Shown here: piece by piece, positions 43,859-52,278 of the stretch
Layout of the letters: each line of letters opens with the position of its first letter
Numbering within the stretch: the first letter of the stretch is position 1
DNA from: Burkholderia pseudomultivorans
Lineage (GTDB): Bacteria > Pseudomonadota > Gammaproteobacteria > Burkholderiales > Burkholderiaceae
NCBI RefSeq assembly: GCF_001718415.1
Contig: NZ_CP013377.1
Coordinates: forward strand, 1,922,001 to 1,986,000
Direction: 5' to 3'
Length of the DNA: 64,000 bases
Program-made: the position numbers and the translations under genes
The notes under the pieces: generated by a model
The model's database searches: none
Seen by the model: only the letters and a program-made list of their open reading frames with translations
Told to the model about the DNA's origin: nothing

Positions 43859-44809
43859 TCAGAAACGGAATACGAACGCGTACATCAGCAGCGTGTTCAC
43901 GGCCAGCAGCAGCACGGCGGTCGGCCACTGCGCCTTGATCACGCCGTTCTTGTCCTTCAGTTCGAGCAGCGCGGCCGGCACGATGTTGAAGTTCGCGGCC
44001 ATCGGCGTCATCAGCGTACCGCAGAAACCGCTCAGCATCCCGATCGCGCCGAGGATCGCCGGGTTGCCGTGGAACTGGTGGACGATCAGCGGCAGGCCGA
44101 TGCCGGCCGTCATCACGGGAAACGCCGCGAAGCCGTTGCCCATGATCATCGTGAACAGCGCCATGCCGACCGTATAGGCCGCGACCACCGCGAACGGCGA
44201 GTCGATCGGCACCCAGTCCTTCACGAGCCCCGACACCACGCCGCCGACGCCCGCGACGGCAAACAGCGCGCCGAGCGCGGCGAGCATCTGCGGCAGGATC
44301 GCGGCCCAGCCGACCGCGTCCATCGTGTGGCGCGCCTCCCTCAGCGCGTGCACGGGCGAATCGCGCAGCATCGCGAGCGCGACGACGAACGCGACGATCG
44401 TGCCGAGCACGAGCGAGATCAGCGTCACGCTTTTCGCGTCGACGAACGGCAGGTATTTCAGCGTGAAGGTGCCGACGAGCGTGACGGCCGGAATCAGCAG
44501 CGCGGGCAGGAACAGCCGGTTGCCGAAGCGCCGGGCGGCGGCCTCGCGCCGCGTGGCGGCGGCCTCGCCCGCCTCGTCGGAGCGACCGCGCCCGAGCTTG
44601 CCCGAACCGGCGATCAGCGCGAGCGCGATCGCCAGGCAGCCCGTCACGAAATGCGGCAGCAGCGCGCCGAACAGGAAGGTGATCGCGTAGATCGCCCAGA
44701 ACGCGAAGTTGACGACGCGGCGCGGGTTCGTGCGATCCGTCAGGTTGAAGCAGGCGAACGCGGCGAACATCAGGCCCGCCAGCGTATACAGCGATTCGAG
44801 GCCGATCAT
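43859..44809 (-). CDS. DUF979 membrane protein (permease component)
   Basis: A 316-residue membrane protein with about nine hydrophobic helices, of the DUF979 family. Notable is the conserved stretch FTMIMGNGFAAFPVMTAGIG and PMAANFNIVPAALLEL near the end, as in ion-transporter-superfamily permeases. Its start overlaps the stop of the DUF969 gene by 4 bases (ATGA). DUF969 and DUF979 proteins always seem to be found as a pair and probably make one transporter; the substrate is unknown. Confidence 0.88.
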   Translation of the reverse strand: MIGLESLYTLAGLMFAAFACFNLTDRTNPRRVVNFAFWAIYAITFLFGALLPHFVTGCLAIALALIAGSGKLGRGRSDEAGEAAATRREAAARRFGNRLFLPALLIPAVTLVGTFTLKYLPFVDAKSVTLISLVLGTIVAFVVALAMLRDSPVHALREARHTMDAVGWAAILPQMLAALGALFAVAGVGGVVSGLVKDWVPIDSPFAVVAAYTVGMALFTMIMGNGFAAFPVMTAGIGLPLIVHQFHGNPAILGAIGMLSGFCGTLMTPMAANFNIVPAALLELKDKNGVIKAQWPTAVLLLAVNTLLMYAFVFRF

Positions 44810-45495
44810 CGCACGCCCTCCCGCACGACCGGCGCGAATGCGCGCGACAGCCGGCGATCGAGCAGCGCGAGCCGCGTGCAGTGGATCAGCAGCGCCGCGA
44901 TCGCGGTCGGGATCGCCCACACCGACAGGTGCAGCGGCTCGACGACGATCCCGTTCTGCTCGAGAAAGCCCTTGATCAGCAGGATCGACTGGATCGCGAT
45001 GAAGATGTCCTCGCCGAAGAACACCGCGACGTTGTCCGCGCCCGACGCGTGCGCGCGGATCTGCTGGCGCACCGACTCGGGCAGCTCGCCGTAGCGGTTC
45101 ACGGCGGCGGCCTCGGCCATCGGCGCGATCAGCGGCCGCACCATCTGCGCGTGGCCGCCGAGCGACGTGAGGCCGAGCGCGGCCGTCACCTGGCGCAGCA
45201 CGAAGTACAGCATCAGCACGCGGCCGGTGGTCGCCGCATGCACGCGCGAGATCATCCGTTTCGCCTGCTCCTTGAGCCCGTTGCGCTCGAGCAGCGCGAT
45301 CACCGGCAGCGTCAGCCAGATCAGTCCCATGTAGCGGTTGTCGGTAAAGGCCTTGCCGAACGCGCTGACGATGTCGACCAGATTCAGTCCGCCCGCGACG
45401 CCCGTCGCGAGCCCCGCGATCGTGACCACCAGCAGCGCGTTGAAGCGCAGCGCGAAGCCGATCACGACGATCGGCACCCCAATCAGCACCAGCAT
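44806..45495 (-). CDS. DUF969 membrane protein (permease component)
   Basis: A 229-residue membrane protein with about five to six helices, family DUF969. Conserved segments include NRYMGLIWLTLPVIALLERNG at about residue 53 (broken by turns) and SLGGHAQMVRPLIAPMAEAAA near residue 114. A strong ribosome site AAGGAGGAG precedes the ATG at 45495. First gene of the DUF969-DUF979-DUF2891 operon; an AT-rich palindrome lies about 90 bases upstream. Confidence 0.88.
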   Translation of the reverse strand: MLVLIGVPIVVIGFALRFNALLVVTIAGLATGVAGGLNLVDIVSAFGKAFTDNRYMGLIWLTLPVIALLERNGLKEQAKRMISRVHAATTGRVLMLYFVLRQVTAALGLTSLGGHAQMVRPLIAPMAEAAAVNRYGELPESVRQQIRAHASGADNVAVFFGEDIFIAIQSILLIKGFLEQNGIVVEPLHLSVWAIPTAIAALLIHCTRLALLDRRLSRAFAPVVREGVR

Positions 45496-45584
45496 TGCTC
45501 CTCCTTGTGTTGGACGCGCGCGGTCGTGGCGCCGCGCTGCCGCCCGGTTTGGACCGGACTCGGTGCGCGCAATCTAACATGGGA

Positions 45585-45598
45585 ATTTATCGATAAAT
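45585..45598. promoter_or_regulatory. Perfect palindrome ATTTATCGATAAAT
   Basis: A 14-base perfect palindrome in the divergent region between the DUF969 operon and the 74-residue gene. Likely operator for a dimeric regulator, which is not encoded next to it. The remainder of 45496-45780 shows no gene. Confidence 0.5.
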
Positions 45599-45780
45599 AG
45601 TCGACGATTTGTTGTTCCGGGTAAACGTTGAAAAGCGCGCGATCACGGAAATCGGGGGCACACCGGTGCGTCACCCGCACCGCTGCCGCTTGCCGTCGCT
45701 GCCGTCGCTCCGCCGTGCGTGGCGGAGCGCGCGGCCAGCAACTACACTGGAAGGCATCGGCAACGTTCGGGAGAGCCGCC

Positions 45781-46005
45781 ATGATTGACGTATTCCAGAC
45801 CATCGGCAGCCGCGCGTTCTCCGCTCATCTGGCGAAGGACGGCATGGTGACGCTGATGGAGCAGCGCCATGAGGTCGACCGCGTGACGCTCGCCACCGCG
45901 TATGCGGCGCTCGTCGAGGAGGCCGAGCAGGAGGCCGACCTGCGCGACGCGACGGTCGAAGGCATGATGCGCGCGCTGATCCAGGGCTACGCGCGCAGTC
46001 ATTGA
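45781..46005 (+). CDS. Hypothetical protein, 74 residues
   Basis: A small soluble acidic protein (MIDVFQTIGSRAFSAHLAKDG...) predicted mostly alpha-helical, with EEAEQEADLRDATVEGMM in the middle. No known domain recognised. GGGAGAG lies 4 bases before the ATG at 45781, and a hairpin follows the stop, so it looks like a complete single-gene unit. Confidence 0.65.
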   Translation: MIDVFQTIGSRAFSAHLAKDGMVTLMEQRHEVDRVTLATAYAALVEEAEQEADLRDATVEGMMRALIQGYARSH

Positions 46006-46019
46006 GCACCGCCGGCCGT

Positions 46020-46043
46020 GGCCCGCCGCCCGCGCGGCGGGCC
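46020..46043 (+). terminator. Hairpin after the 74-residue gene
   Basis: A 10-bp stem GGCCCGCCGC/GCGGCGGGCC with a 4-base loop starts 15 bases after the stop at 46005. No T tract. Confidence 0.5.
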
Positions 46044-46492
46044 GGCCGTGCGGCAGGCAACCCACGCTTCGAAGCTACCCGGCCCGCCGTCATCGCGGCC
46101 GCCGGGAGCAGACGCCTGCCCGTCTGAAAAACGCGATGCCGGGCACCCGCCGCAATGCGCGGCGGCGAGCTTTCCGTTCCGTTTCCCGCCCCCTCCCGCA
46201 TGACCGTCACGCTGCGCGCCGCGCGTGGCCCGAACGCGCGGCGCGCAGCGCCGACTGTCCATATCGGCCATCGACATGCGAGATCGGTTAGCCAGCGCAC
46301 CGACAGAATGGCCTGTGCAAATTTTTCGATTGCCGTCGGTCGCGCCGCATGACAGCATGCGGGGCGTCGCCAACCGAAAACCATGCCGCGCCGTTCGGCC
46401 GCCGATGCCGCCGCGGCAAGGATGAACCGCGCCGTTCACCCATGAAACGGTCGGACATCCATGACATACGACCTGACCGGAGAATCCCGCTA
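46044..46492. other. Intergenic region upstream of wspF
   Basis: About 450 bases without a gene. A 6-4-6 inverted repeat CGCATG-ACAG-CATGCG lies at 46346-46361, about 130 bases before wspF, and may belong to the promoter. The other Wsp genes (wspA-E) are not here, and I see no remnant of them. Confidence 0.4.
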
Positions 46493-47497
46493 GTGAACAT
46501 CGGCATCGTCAACGACCTCCCGCTTGCCGTCGAGGCGATGCGCCGCGCCCTCGCGCAGCGGCCCGAGCATCGCGTGCTGTGGGTCGCGACCGACGGCGCG
46601 CAGGCCGTCGAACTGTGCGCCGCGCAGCCGCCCGACGTCGTGCTGATGGACCTGGTCATGCCCAGGTTCGACGGCATCGAGGCGACGCGGCGCATCATGC
46701 GATCGGAGCGCCCGTGCGCGATCCTGATCGTGACGAACAGCATCGGCGCGAACACCTGGCGCGTATTCGAGGCGATGGGCGCCGGCGCGCTCGACGCGGT
46801 CGACACGCCGCAGCTCGGCGAAGGGGCGGCCGGCGATTCCGCGAAACTGCTGCTCGCGAAGATCGACCAGATCGGCCGCCAGCTCGCCGTGCCGGGTGCC
46901 GCGCGCGCCGCCTGCACGGCCGGGCGCGCGGACGGCGGCCCGCTGATCGCGATCGGCGCGTCGGCCGGCGGCCCCGGCGCACTCGCGTCGATACTCGGCG
47001 GCCTGCCGGCCGGCTTCAGCGCACCGATCGTGATCGTCCAGCACGTCGATCGCGCATTTGCCGAAGGGATGGCGCAATGGCTCGACGGCCAGACGCCGCT
47101 CACGGTGCGCGTCGCCCGCGAAGGTGAGCGTCCGCAGCCCGGCACCGCGCTGCTCGCCGCGACCGACGATCACCTGCGCATCACGCGCGCGGGCACGCTC
47201 GAATACACGCGCGAACCGGCGTCGACGCCGTACCGGCCGTCCGTCGACGTGTTCTTCAACAGCCTGACCGAGCACTGGCCCGGCCGCGTGATCGGCGTGC
47301 TGCTGACCGGCATGGGACGCGACGGCGCGATCGGCCTGAAGGCGCTGCGCATGAAGGGCTACCATACGATCGCGCAGGACGAGGCGACCAGCGCCGTCTA
47401 CGGGATGCCGAAGGCCGCCGCGACGCTCGGCGCCGCGCGCGCGATCCTGCCGCTCGAACGCATCGCCGGCGAACTGGCGGCACTCGCGCGATTCTGA
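46493..47497 (+). CDS. wspF: Chemotaxis-type methylesterase WspF (CheB family)
   Basis: A 334-residue CheB-type receiver-methylesterase. The receiver starts at once ([19 protein letters not shown]), as in Pseudomonas WspF, with the phospho-Asp in [16 protein letters not shown]. The esterase domain has the catalytic Ser in [11 protein letters not shown], His in [11 protein letters not shown] and Asp in [12 protein letters not shown]. WspF removes methyl groups from receptor WspA, damping the signal to WspR. The start is a GTG at 46493 with CGGAG upstream, which gives the same N-terminus and length as its homologue. wspR follows after 26 bases. Confidence 0.92.
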   Translation: MNIGIVNDLPLAVEAMRRALAQRPEHRVLWVATDGAQAVELCAAQPPDVVLMDLVMPRFDGIEATRRIMRSERPCAILIVTNSIGANTWRVFEAMGAGALDAVDTPQLGEGAAGDSAKLLLAKIDQIGRQLAVPGAARAACTAGRADGGPLIAIGASAGGPGALASILGGLPAGFSAPIVIVQHVDRAFAEGMAQWLDGQTPLTVRVAREGERPQPGTALLAATDDHLRITRAGTLEYTREPASTPYRPSVDVFFNSLTEHWPGRVIGVLLTGMGRDGAIGLKALRMKGYHTIAQDEATSAVYGMPKAAATLGAARAILPLERIAGELAALARF

Positions 47498-47523
47498 GCG
47501 CGCACCAACGCCCCGCCACCGCC

Positions 47524-48612
47524 ATGAAAGAATCGACCATGACCAGCGACCCGACGTACCAGCCCGCCGCGCACGTGCAGCCCGCCGACGCCCCGGCGAT
47601 GGTGCTGCTGGTCGACGACCAGACGATCGTCGCGGAAGCCGTGCGTCGTGCGCTCGTCGACGAGGCCGGCATCGACTTCCACTACTGCCCGCGCTCGGAC
47701 GACGCGATGAACACCGCGATCGAGACGCGCCCGACCGTGATCCTGCAGGATCTCGTGATGCCCGGCACCGACGGGCTGAGCCTCGTGAAGACGTACCGCG
47801 CGAATCCCGCGACGCGCGACGTGCCGATCATCGTGCTGTCCACGCAGGAGGAGCCGGTCGTCAAGAGCGCCGCGTTCGCGGCCGGCGCGAACGACTACCT
47901 CGTGAAGCTGCCGGACCGCATCGAACTCGTCGCGCGCATCCGCTACCACTCGCGCTCGTACATCAACCTGCTGCAGCGCGACGACGCGTATCGCGCGCTG
48001 CGGCAGTCGCAGCAGCAGTTGCTCGAAGCCAATCTCGAACTGCGGCGGCTCACGCATTCGGACGGCCTGACCGGGCTGTCGAACCGGCGCTATCTCGACG
48101 AATACCTGGCCGCCGAATGGCGGCGCGGCACGCGCGAGCGCAGCGAGCTGTCGCTGCTGATGATCGACGTCGACAACTTCAAGCTGTACAACGACACCTA
48201 CGGCCATGTGTCGGGCGACAGCGTGCTCAAGCAGGTCGCGACGACGATCGAGCGCTGCCTGCGGCAGTCGGGCGATCTCGCCGCGCGCTTCGGCGGCGAG
48301 GAATTCGCGGTCGTGATGCCGGGCACGTCGCCCGGCGCGGCGCGGCTGCTCGGCGAGAAGATCCGGCTCGCGGTCGAGGCGCTGCGGCTGCAGCATGCGC
48401 AGTCGTCGACCGGCGGCTACGTGACGATCAGCATCGGCGGCGCCAGCATCGTGCCGGCGGCCGACCTGCCGACGACCTCGCTGATCGAGGCCGCCGACCG
48501 CGCGCTGTATCGCGCGAAGCGCGACGGCAAGAACCGCGTCGAGATCGATGCGCCGCCGGTGTCGTCGGCTTCGCCCGAGGCCGGCGGATCGCGCGTGCCG
48601 CACGACGGCTGA
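47524..48612 (+). CDS. wspR: Diguanylate cyclase response regulator WspR
   Basis: A 362-residue response regulator with receiver (residues about 25-150, phospho-Asp in [14 protein letters not shown]), a coiled-coil stalk ([16 protein letters not shown]), and a GGDEF domain with catalytic GGEEF at 257-261. It makes cyclic-di-GMP when phosphorylated, promoting biofilm. Similarity to Pseudomonas WspR covers the whole chain. The product-inhibition site RxxD, which in Pseudomonas ends six residues before GGEEF, reads Q248-S-G-D251 here, so the Arg is missing. An alternative start lies at 47539. It follows wspF in the same operon. Confidence 0.94.
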   Translation: MKESTMTSDPTYQPAAHVQPADAPAMVLLVDDQTIVAEAVRRALVDEAGIDFHYCPRSDDAMNTAIETRPTVILQDLVMPGTDGLSLVKTYRANPATRDVPIIVLSTQEEPVVKSAAFAAGANDYLVKLPDRIELVARIRYHSRSYINLLQRDDAYRALRQSQQQLLEANLELRRLTHSDGLTGLSNRRYLDEYLAAEWRRGTRERSELSLLMIDVDNFKLYNDTYGHVSGDSVLKQVATTIERCLRQSGDLAARFGGEEFAVVMPGTSPGAARLLGEKIRLAVEALRLQHAQSSTGGYVTISIGGASIVPAADLPTTSLIEAADRALYRAKRDGKNRVEIDAPPVSSASPEAGGSRVPHDG

Positions 48613-48643
48613 GCATGCGCGCCGCCGTTGCGGCGCGCGAGGT

Positions 48644-50893
48644 TCATATCGCGACGAGCCGGCGCGCGTAGTCGGCCGGATCGAGCGGCCGGCTGAACAG
48701 GTAGCCCTGCTGCATGTCGCAGCCGATCTGCTGCAGGAACCACGATTGCGCCTCGGTCTCGACGCCTTCGGCGGTGACCTTCATGCCGAGCGAATGCGCC
48801 ATCGCGACCACCGCCTGCGTGATCGCGACCGCGTCGCGGTGGTCGGGCACGCCCGACACGAACGAGCGGTCGACCTTCAGGTTGTGCAGCGGAAAACGCT
48901 TCAGATACGCCAGCGACGAATAGCCGGTACCGAAATCGTCGACCGAGATCCGCACGTTCATGTCGGTCAGCGCCTCGAGCATCGGCAGCACCGTGTCGGT
49001 GTCGTTCATCAGCAGTCCTTCGGTGATCTCGAGTTCCAGCGCGGCCGGATCGAGCCGCGTCTGCGCGAGACAGCGGTCGACCGATTCGACGAGCCCGTCG
49101 TGGAACTGGCGCGGCGACAGGTTCACGGCCAGCATCAGGTCCGGCGCGATGGTGCGGCGCCACTCGGCCGCCTGCCGGCACGCGGTTTCGAGCACCCACT
49201 GGCCGATCGCGACGATGAGCCCGGTATCCTCCGCGACCGGGATGAATTCCGTCGGCGACAACGGGCCCAGCTCGGGGCTGGTCCAGCGCAGCAGCGCCTC
49301 GGCGCCGACCGTGCGGCCGCTGCGCGCGTCGACGACGGGCTGGTACGCGAGCCGCAGCGCGTTCGACGCCAGCGCGCGCCGCAACGACTGCTCGATCGCG
49401 AAACGGCGCTGCAATCGCAGGTTCAGCTGCGCGGTGAAGAACGTGAAATGATTGCGGCCGCGCTGCTTCGCGTCGTACATCGCCGAATCGGCGTTGCGCA
49501 TCAGCGTCGCGGCATCGTCGCCGTCGCGCGGCGAGATGCTGATGCCGATCGACACGCCGAGCCAGTACTCGTTGTTCGCGACCGCGAACGGCTTCGCGAT
49601 CGCGTCGATCACCTGTCGCGCGAGCACGGCGAGCCGCTCGGGGTCGTCGCAGTCGTCGACCAGGATCACGAACTCGTCGCCGCCGACGCGCGTGAGCGCA
49701 TGCCGGCCGCCCGCGCAGCCTTCGAGCCGCATCGCGACGCTGCGCAGCAGCGCGTCGCCCGCGTCGTGGCCGGCCGTGTCGTTGACCTTCTTGAAGCCGA
49801 CCAGGTCGATGAACAGGATCGCGATGCGCGCGGGCCCGGACGCGGCGTCGCGCCGGCCGAACATTTCGCGCATCCGGTCGGCGAGCCAGCGGCGGTTGTA
49901 GAGGCCCGTCAGCGCATCGCGCGTCGCAAGATAGCGCAGCTGCTGCTGCGCTTCGCGTACCGGGCCGATGTCGTTGAACGACACCAGCACCGATTCGGCG
50001 TGCGTGTCGCCCGGCTTCACGATCGGCACCGCGTTGCCGCGCACCCAGATGATGTCGCCGTCCGCGAGGCCGAAGCCGACCGTATAGCCGAGCATCGGCG
50101 TCGCGCTTTCCAGCGCGCGCCGGCTCGGCCAGTCCTCCGGCGCAATCGGCGTGCCGTCCTCGTGCAGCTTGCGCAGGATTACCGTGGACAGGCGACGGCC
50201 GACGAGGTCGCCCTTCACGCGCATCATCCGGTTCGCGCTCGGATTGCTCGCGACGACGACGCCGTCGCGCGACACGACGAGGATGCCTTCGTTCAGGCTG
50301 TTGACGACGAGCCGGTGGTGTTCCTCGCTGCGGGCGAGCTGCTGCGCGATGCGGTCCTGGTGCACGGCGAGCCCGACGCTGTTGCTGATGTCGAGCAGCA
50401 GCGCGGTTTCCTCGTCGCTCGGCCGGCGCGGCGTGCGGTAATAGACGGCGAAGGCGCCGAGCACGACGCCCGCGTCGTCCTCGAACGGCACCGACCAGCA
50501 CGCGCGCAGCCCCAGCGGCAGCGCGACCGCCCGGTAATCGGCCCACAGCGGATCGGTTTCGATGTCCTCGACGGCGACCATTCGGCGCTCGTACATCGCG
50601 GTGCCGCACGAGCCGGCTGCCGGCCCGATCGGCGCGCCGTCGATCGCCGCGCTGTACTGCGCGGGCAGCGACGGCGCCGCGCCCACGCGCACGTGCAGGC
50701 CGTCTGCGTCGAGCAGCAGGATCGTGCACGACGCGCCGTCCCCGAGCAGCGTTTCCGCGCGCCGGCACACCTCGACCAGCAGCTCGGGTAGCGGCGTGTT
50801 GCGCGTGATCAGCCGCAGCACGCTTTGCTCGGACGCAAGCACTTCCGCGGCGAGCCCGAGGCTGTAGCGAGAACTTTGCGGTTCGGTATTCAA
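48644..50893 (-). CDS. GAF-PAS-GGDEF-EAL cyclic-di-GMP turnover protein
   Basis: A 749-residue soluble signalling protein. A GAF domain spans about residues 25-170, a PAS domain 185-310 (NSLNEGILVVSRDGVVVASN), a GGDEF domain 330-485 with intact GGDEF, and an EAL domain 500-745. The EAL part has EALLRW, NLSPRQF and DDFGTGYSSLAYLKRF, all the usual phosphodiesterase motifs. Both domains look active; no RxxD inhibition site is present in the GGDEF domain. The start is a TTG at 50893, with AGGA upstream and no suitable ATG before conserved residues. It converges on wspR. Confidence 0.93.
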   Translation of the reverse strand: MNTEPQSSRYSLGLAAEVLASEQSVLRLITRNTPLPELLVEVCRRAETLLGDGASCTILLLDADGLHVRVGAAPSLPAQYSAAIDGAPIGPAAGSCGTAMYERRMVAVEDIETDPLWADYRAVALPLGLRACWSVPFEDDAGVVLGAFAVYYRTPRRPSDEETALLLDISNSVGLAVHQDRIAQQLARSEEHHRLVVNSLNEGILVVSRDGVVVASNPSANRMMRVKGDLVGRRLSTVILRKLHEDGTPIAPEDWPSRRALESATPMLGYTVGFGLADGDIIWVRGNAVPIVKPGDTHAESVLVSFNDIGPVREAQQQLRYLATRDALTGLYNRRWLADRMREMFGRRDAASGPARIAILFIDLVGFKKVNDTAGHDAGDALLRSVAMRLEGCAGGRHALTRVGGDEFVILVDDCDDPERLAVLARQVIDAIAKPFAVANNEYWLGVSIGISISPRDGDDAATLMRNADSAMYDAKQRGRNHFTFFTAQLNLRLQRRFAIEQSLRRALASNALRLAYQPVVDARSGRTVGAEALLRWTSPELGPLSPTEFIPVAEDTGLIVAIGQWVLETACRQAAEWRRTIAPDLMLAVNLSPRQFHDGLVESVDRCLAQTRLDPAALELEITEGLLMNDTDTVLPMLEALTDMNVRISVDDFGTGYSSLAYLKRFPLHNLKVDRSFVSGVPDHRDAVAITQAVVAMAHSLGMKVTAEGVETEAQSWFLQQIGCDMQQGYLFSRPLDPADYARRLVAI

Positions 50894-51033
50894 GATGAAT
50901 CCTGCCGTCTGTCGTCCGACCGGATGCGACCCGGTTCGTTATCGATCGTTCGTGCCGTTTTTCTCGCGCCGGGATGACGCCCTGCCCCCGCGCGCCCCGA
51001 TCGTGCGCCGCGCCGACGCGCACGGCGATATAT

Positions 51034-51050
51034 TTACCACCAATCGGTAA
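51034..51050. promoter_or_regulatory. Inverted repeat TTACC-N7-GGTAA
   Basis: A perfect 5-7-5 repeat about 140 bases upstream of the GAF-PAS-GGDEF-EAL gene, in the gap 50894-51139 that otherwise shows no gene. Confidence 0.35.
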
Positions 51051-51139
51051 CGAGCGGCGTATCCGCGCGCATCGGGAGTTACGTGTGTATGCGGCGCAGC
51101 ATGCGGGCGATCGCGCCGCCACCTTTCAAATTCCAGACA

Positions 51140-52144
51140 TCATTCACCCGGATCCTGCTGCCGCCGCGCAACGTCTTTCAGCGCGTCGATCACGGCCGTC
51201 ACCGACGCGCTCGCGGGCGCCGCATACAGCGCGCCGACGCTGTCCGGCATCATCGACAGCTTCAGCGGCAGCCGCGCGGTGCGTTCGCCGGCCCGCGCGG
51301 CCAGGTCGAATGCGCCGGCCGACTGCACGAACAGACAGGTCGACTGCTCGGCGATCGTGCGATTGGCCGCCCACGACACCGACTCCATCACCACGGCCGG
51401 CGGCGGCAGGCACGCCTTCGCGAACTCGGCGTCGAGCGCGGTGCGCGCCGGCGAGCCGAGCGGCGGCGCGATCCACGGAAACGCCGCCGCGTCGCGCCAC
51501 GTGACGCGCGCACGCCCGAGCAGCGGATGGCGCGGCCCGCAGACGACGATCAGGTCGTCGCGATACAGCGGCACGACCTCGAGGCCCGCGCCCATCGCCG
51601 ACGCGTCGAGCCGGCACACGAGCAGGTCGAGCTCGCGGCGCTGCGCCTGCGCGAGCATCCGGTCGAGCGTGTCCTCGCGCACGTTGAGCTGCACCGCGCG
51701 CCCGGCCTCGCGCAGCCATGCGAGCGCGCCCGGCATCAGCTGCTGCGCCATGTTCGGCAGCAGGCCGATCGTCACCGGCCGGCCCGCGCCGCGGCGCAGC
51801 GCATCGAACGCGGGCGCGACGCCGCGCATGTCGGTCAGCACGCGGCCGATGCATTCGAGCAGCGCGTCGCCGTAGACGGTCGTCGCGACACGCCGCGAGG
51901 TGCGCTCGAACAGCGGCAGGCCGAGCGCGTCCTCGAGCTCGCGCAGCCATTTCGACAGCGCGGGCTGCGTGATCGACGCGGCCTCGGCCGTGCGCGCGAA
52001 GCTGCGCGTGCGCCCGAGCGTGTCGAGCGTGTCGAGATCGCGCAGCCGCAGCCGGCGCAGCGCCTGCACGATGCGCTGGTCGCCGGCCGGCGCCAGCGGT
52101 TCCGGGCCGGGACGGCCGGTCGGGCCGCGTGTCGCATCGGTCAC
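51140..52144 (-). CDS. LysR family transcriptional regulator (GbpR/PcaQ-like)
   Basis: A 334-residue LysR regulator. HTH at about residues 35-90 (FARTAEAASITQPALSKWLRELEDALG), then the effector domain starting RPVTIGLLPNMAQQLMPGAL. It resembles regulators of aromatic or sugar-acid catabolism. I use the GTG at 52144 because GGAGG lies 5 bases upstream; an in-frame ATG at 52159 (MTEAPVTD) lacks such a site. It is divergent from the sulfatase gene and probably controls it through the repeat at 52179-52203. Confidence 0.9.
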   Translation of the reverse strand: MTDATRGPTGRPGPEPLAPAGDQRIVQALRRLRLRDLDTLDTLGRTRSFARTAEAASITQPALSKWLRELEDALGLPLFERTSRRVATTVYGDALLECIGRVLTDMRGVAPAFDALRRGAGRPVTIGLLPNMAQQLMPGALAWLREAGRAVQLNVREDTLDRMLAQAQRRELDLLVCRLDASAMGAGLEVVPLYRDDLIVVCGPRHPLLGRARVTWRDAAAFPWIAPPLGSPARTALDAEFAKACLPPPAVVMESVSWAANRTIAEQSTCLFVQSAGAFDLAARAGERTARLPLKLSMMPDSVGALYAAPASASVTAVIDALKDVARRQQDPGE

Positions 52145-52178
52145 GGGAGCCTCCGTCATTCATGTTCGCCAGGTTATT

Positions 52179-52203
52179 GATCGATACCGATCTTTCATCG
52201 ATC
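52179..52203. promoter_or_regulatory. Inverted repeat GATCGAT-N11-ATCGATC, LysR box candidate
   Basis: Seven-base perfect arms separated by 11 bases in the divergent LysR/sulfatase region, followed by a further ATCGATAC copy. Length and symmetry are those of LysR recognition sites. Confidence 0.55.
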
Positions 52204-52278
52204 GATACGCGATCGTGCCGCATAGTCGTCGACATGAAAACCCCCGGCACGAGCCGGCATACTCAGGAGACAGCTGCC

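Noticed and set aside
48548..50791. 747-codon plus-strand frame opposite the GGDEF-EAL gene
   Set aside because: Shadow frame without domain; the minus-strand gene has four clear domains.
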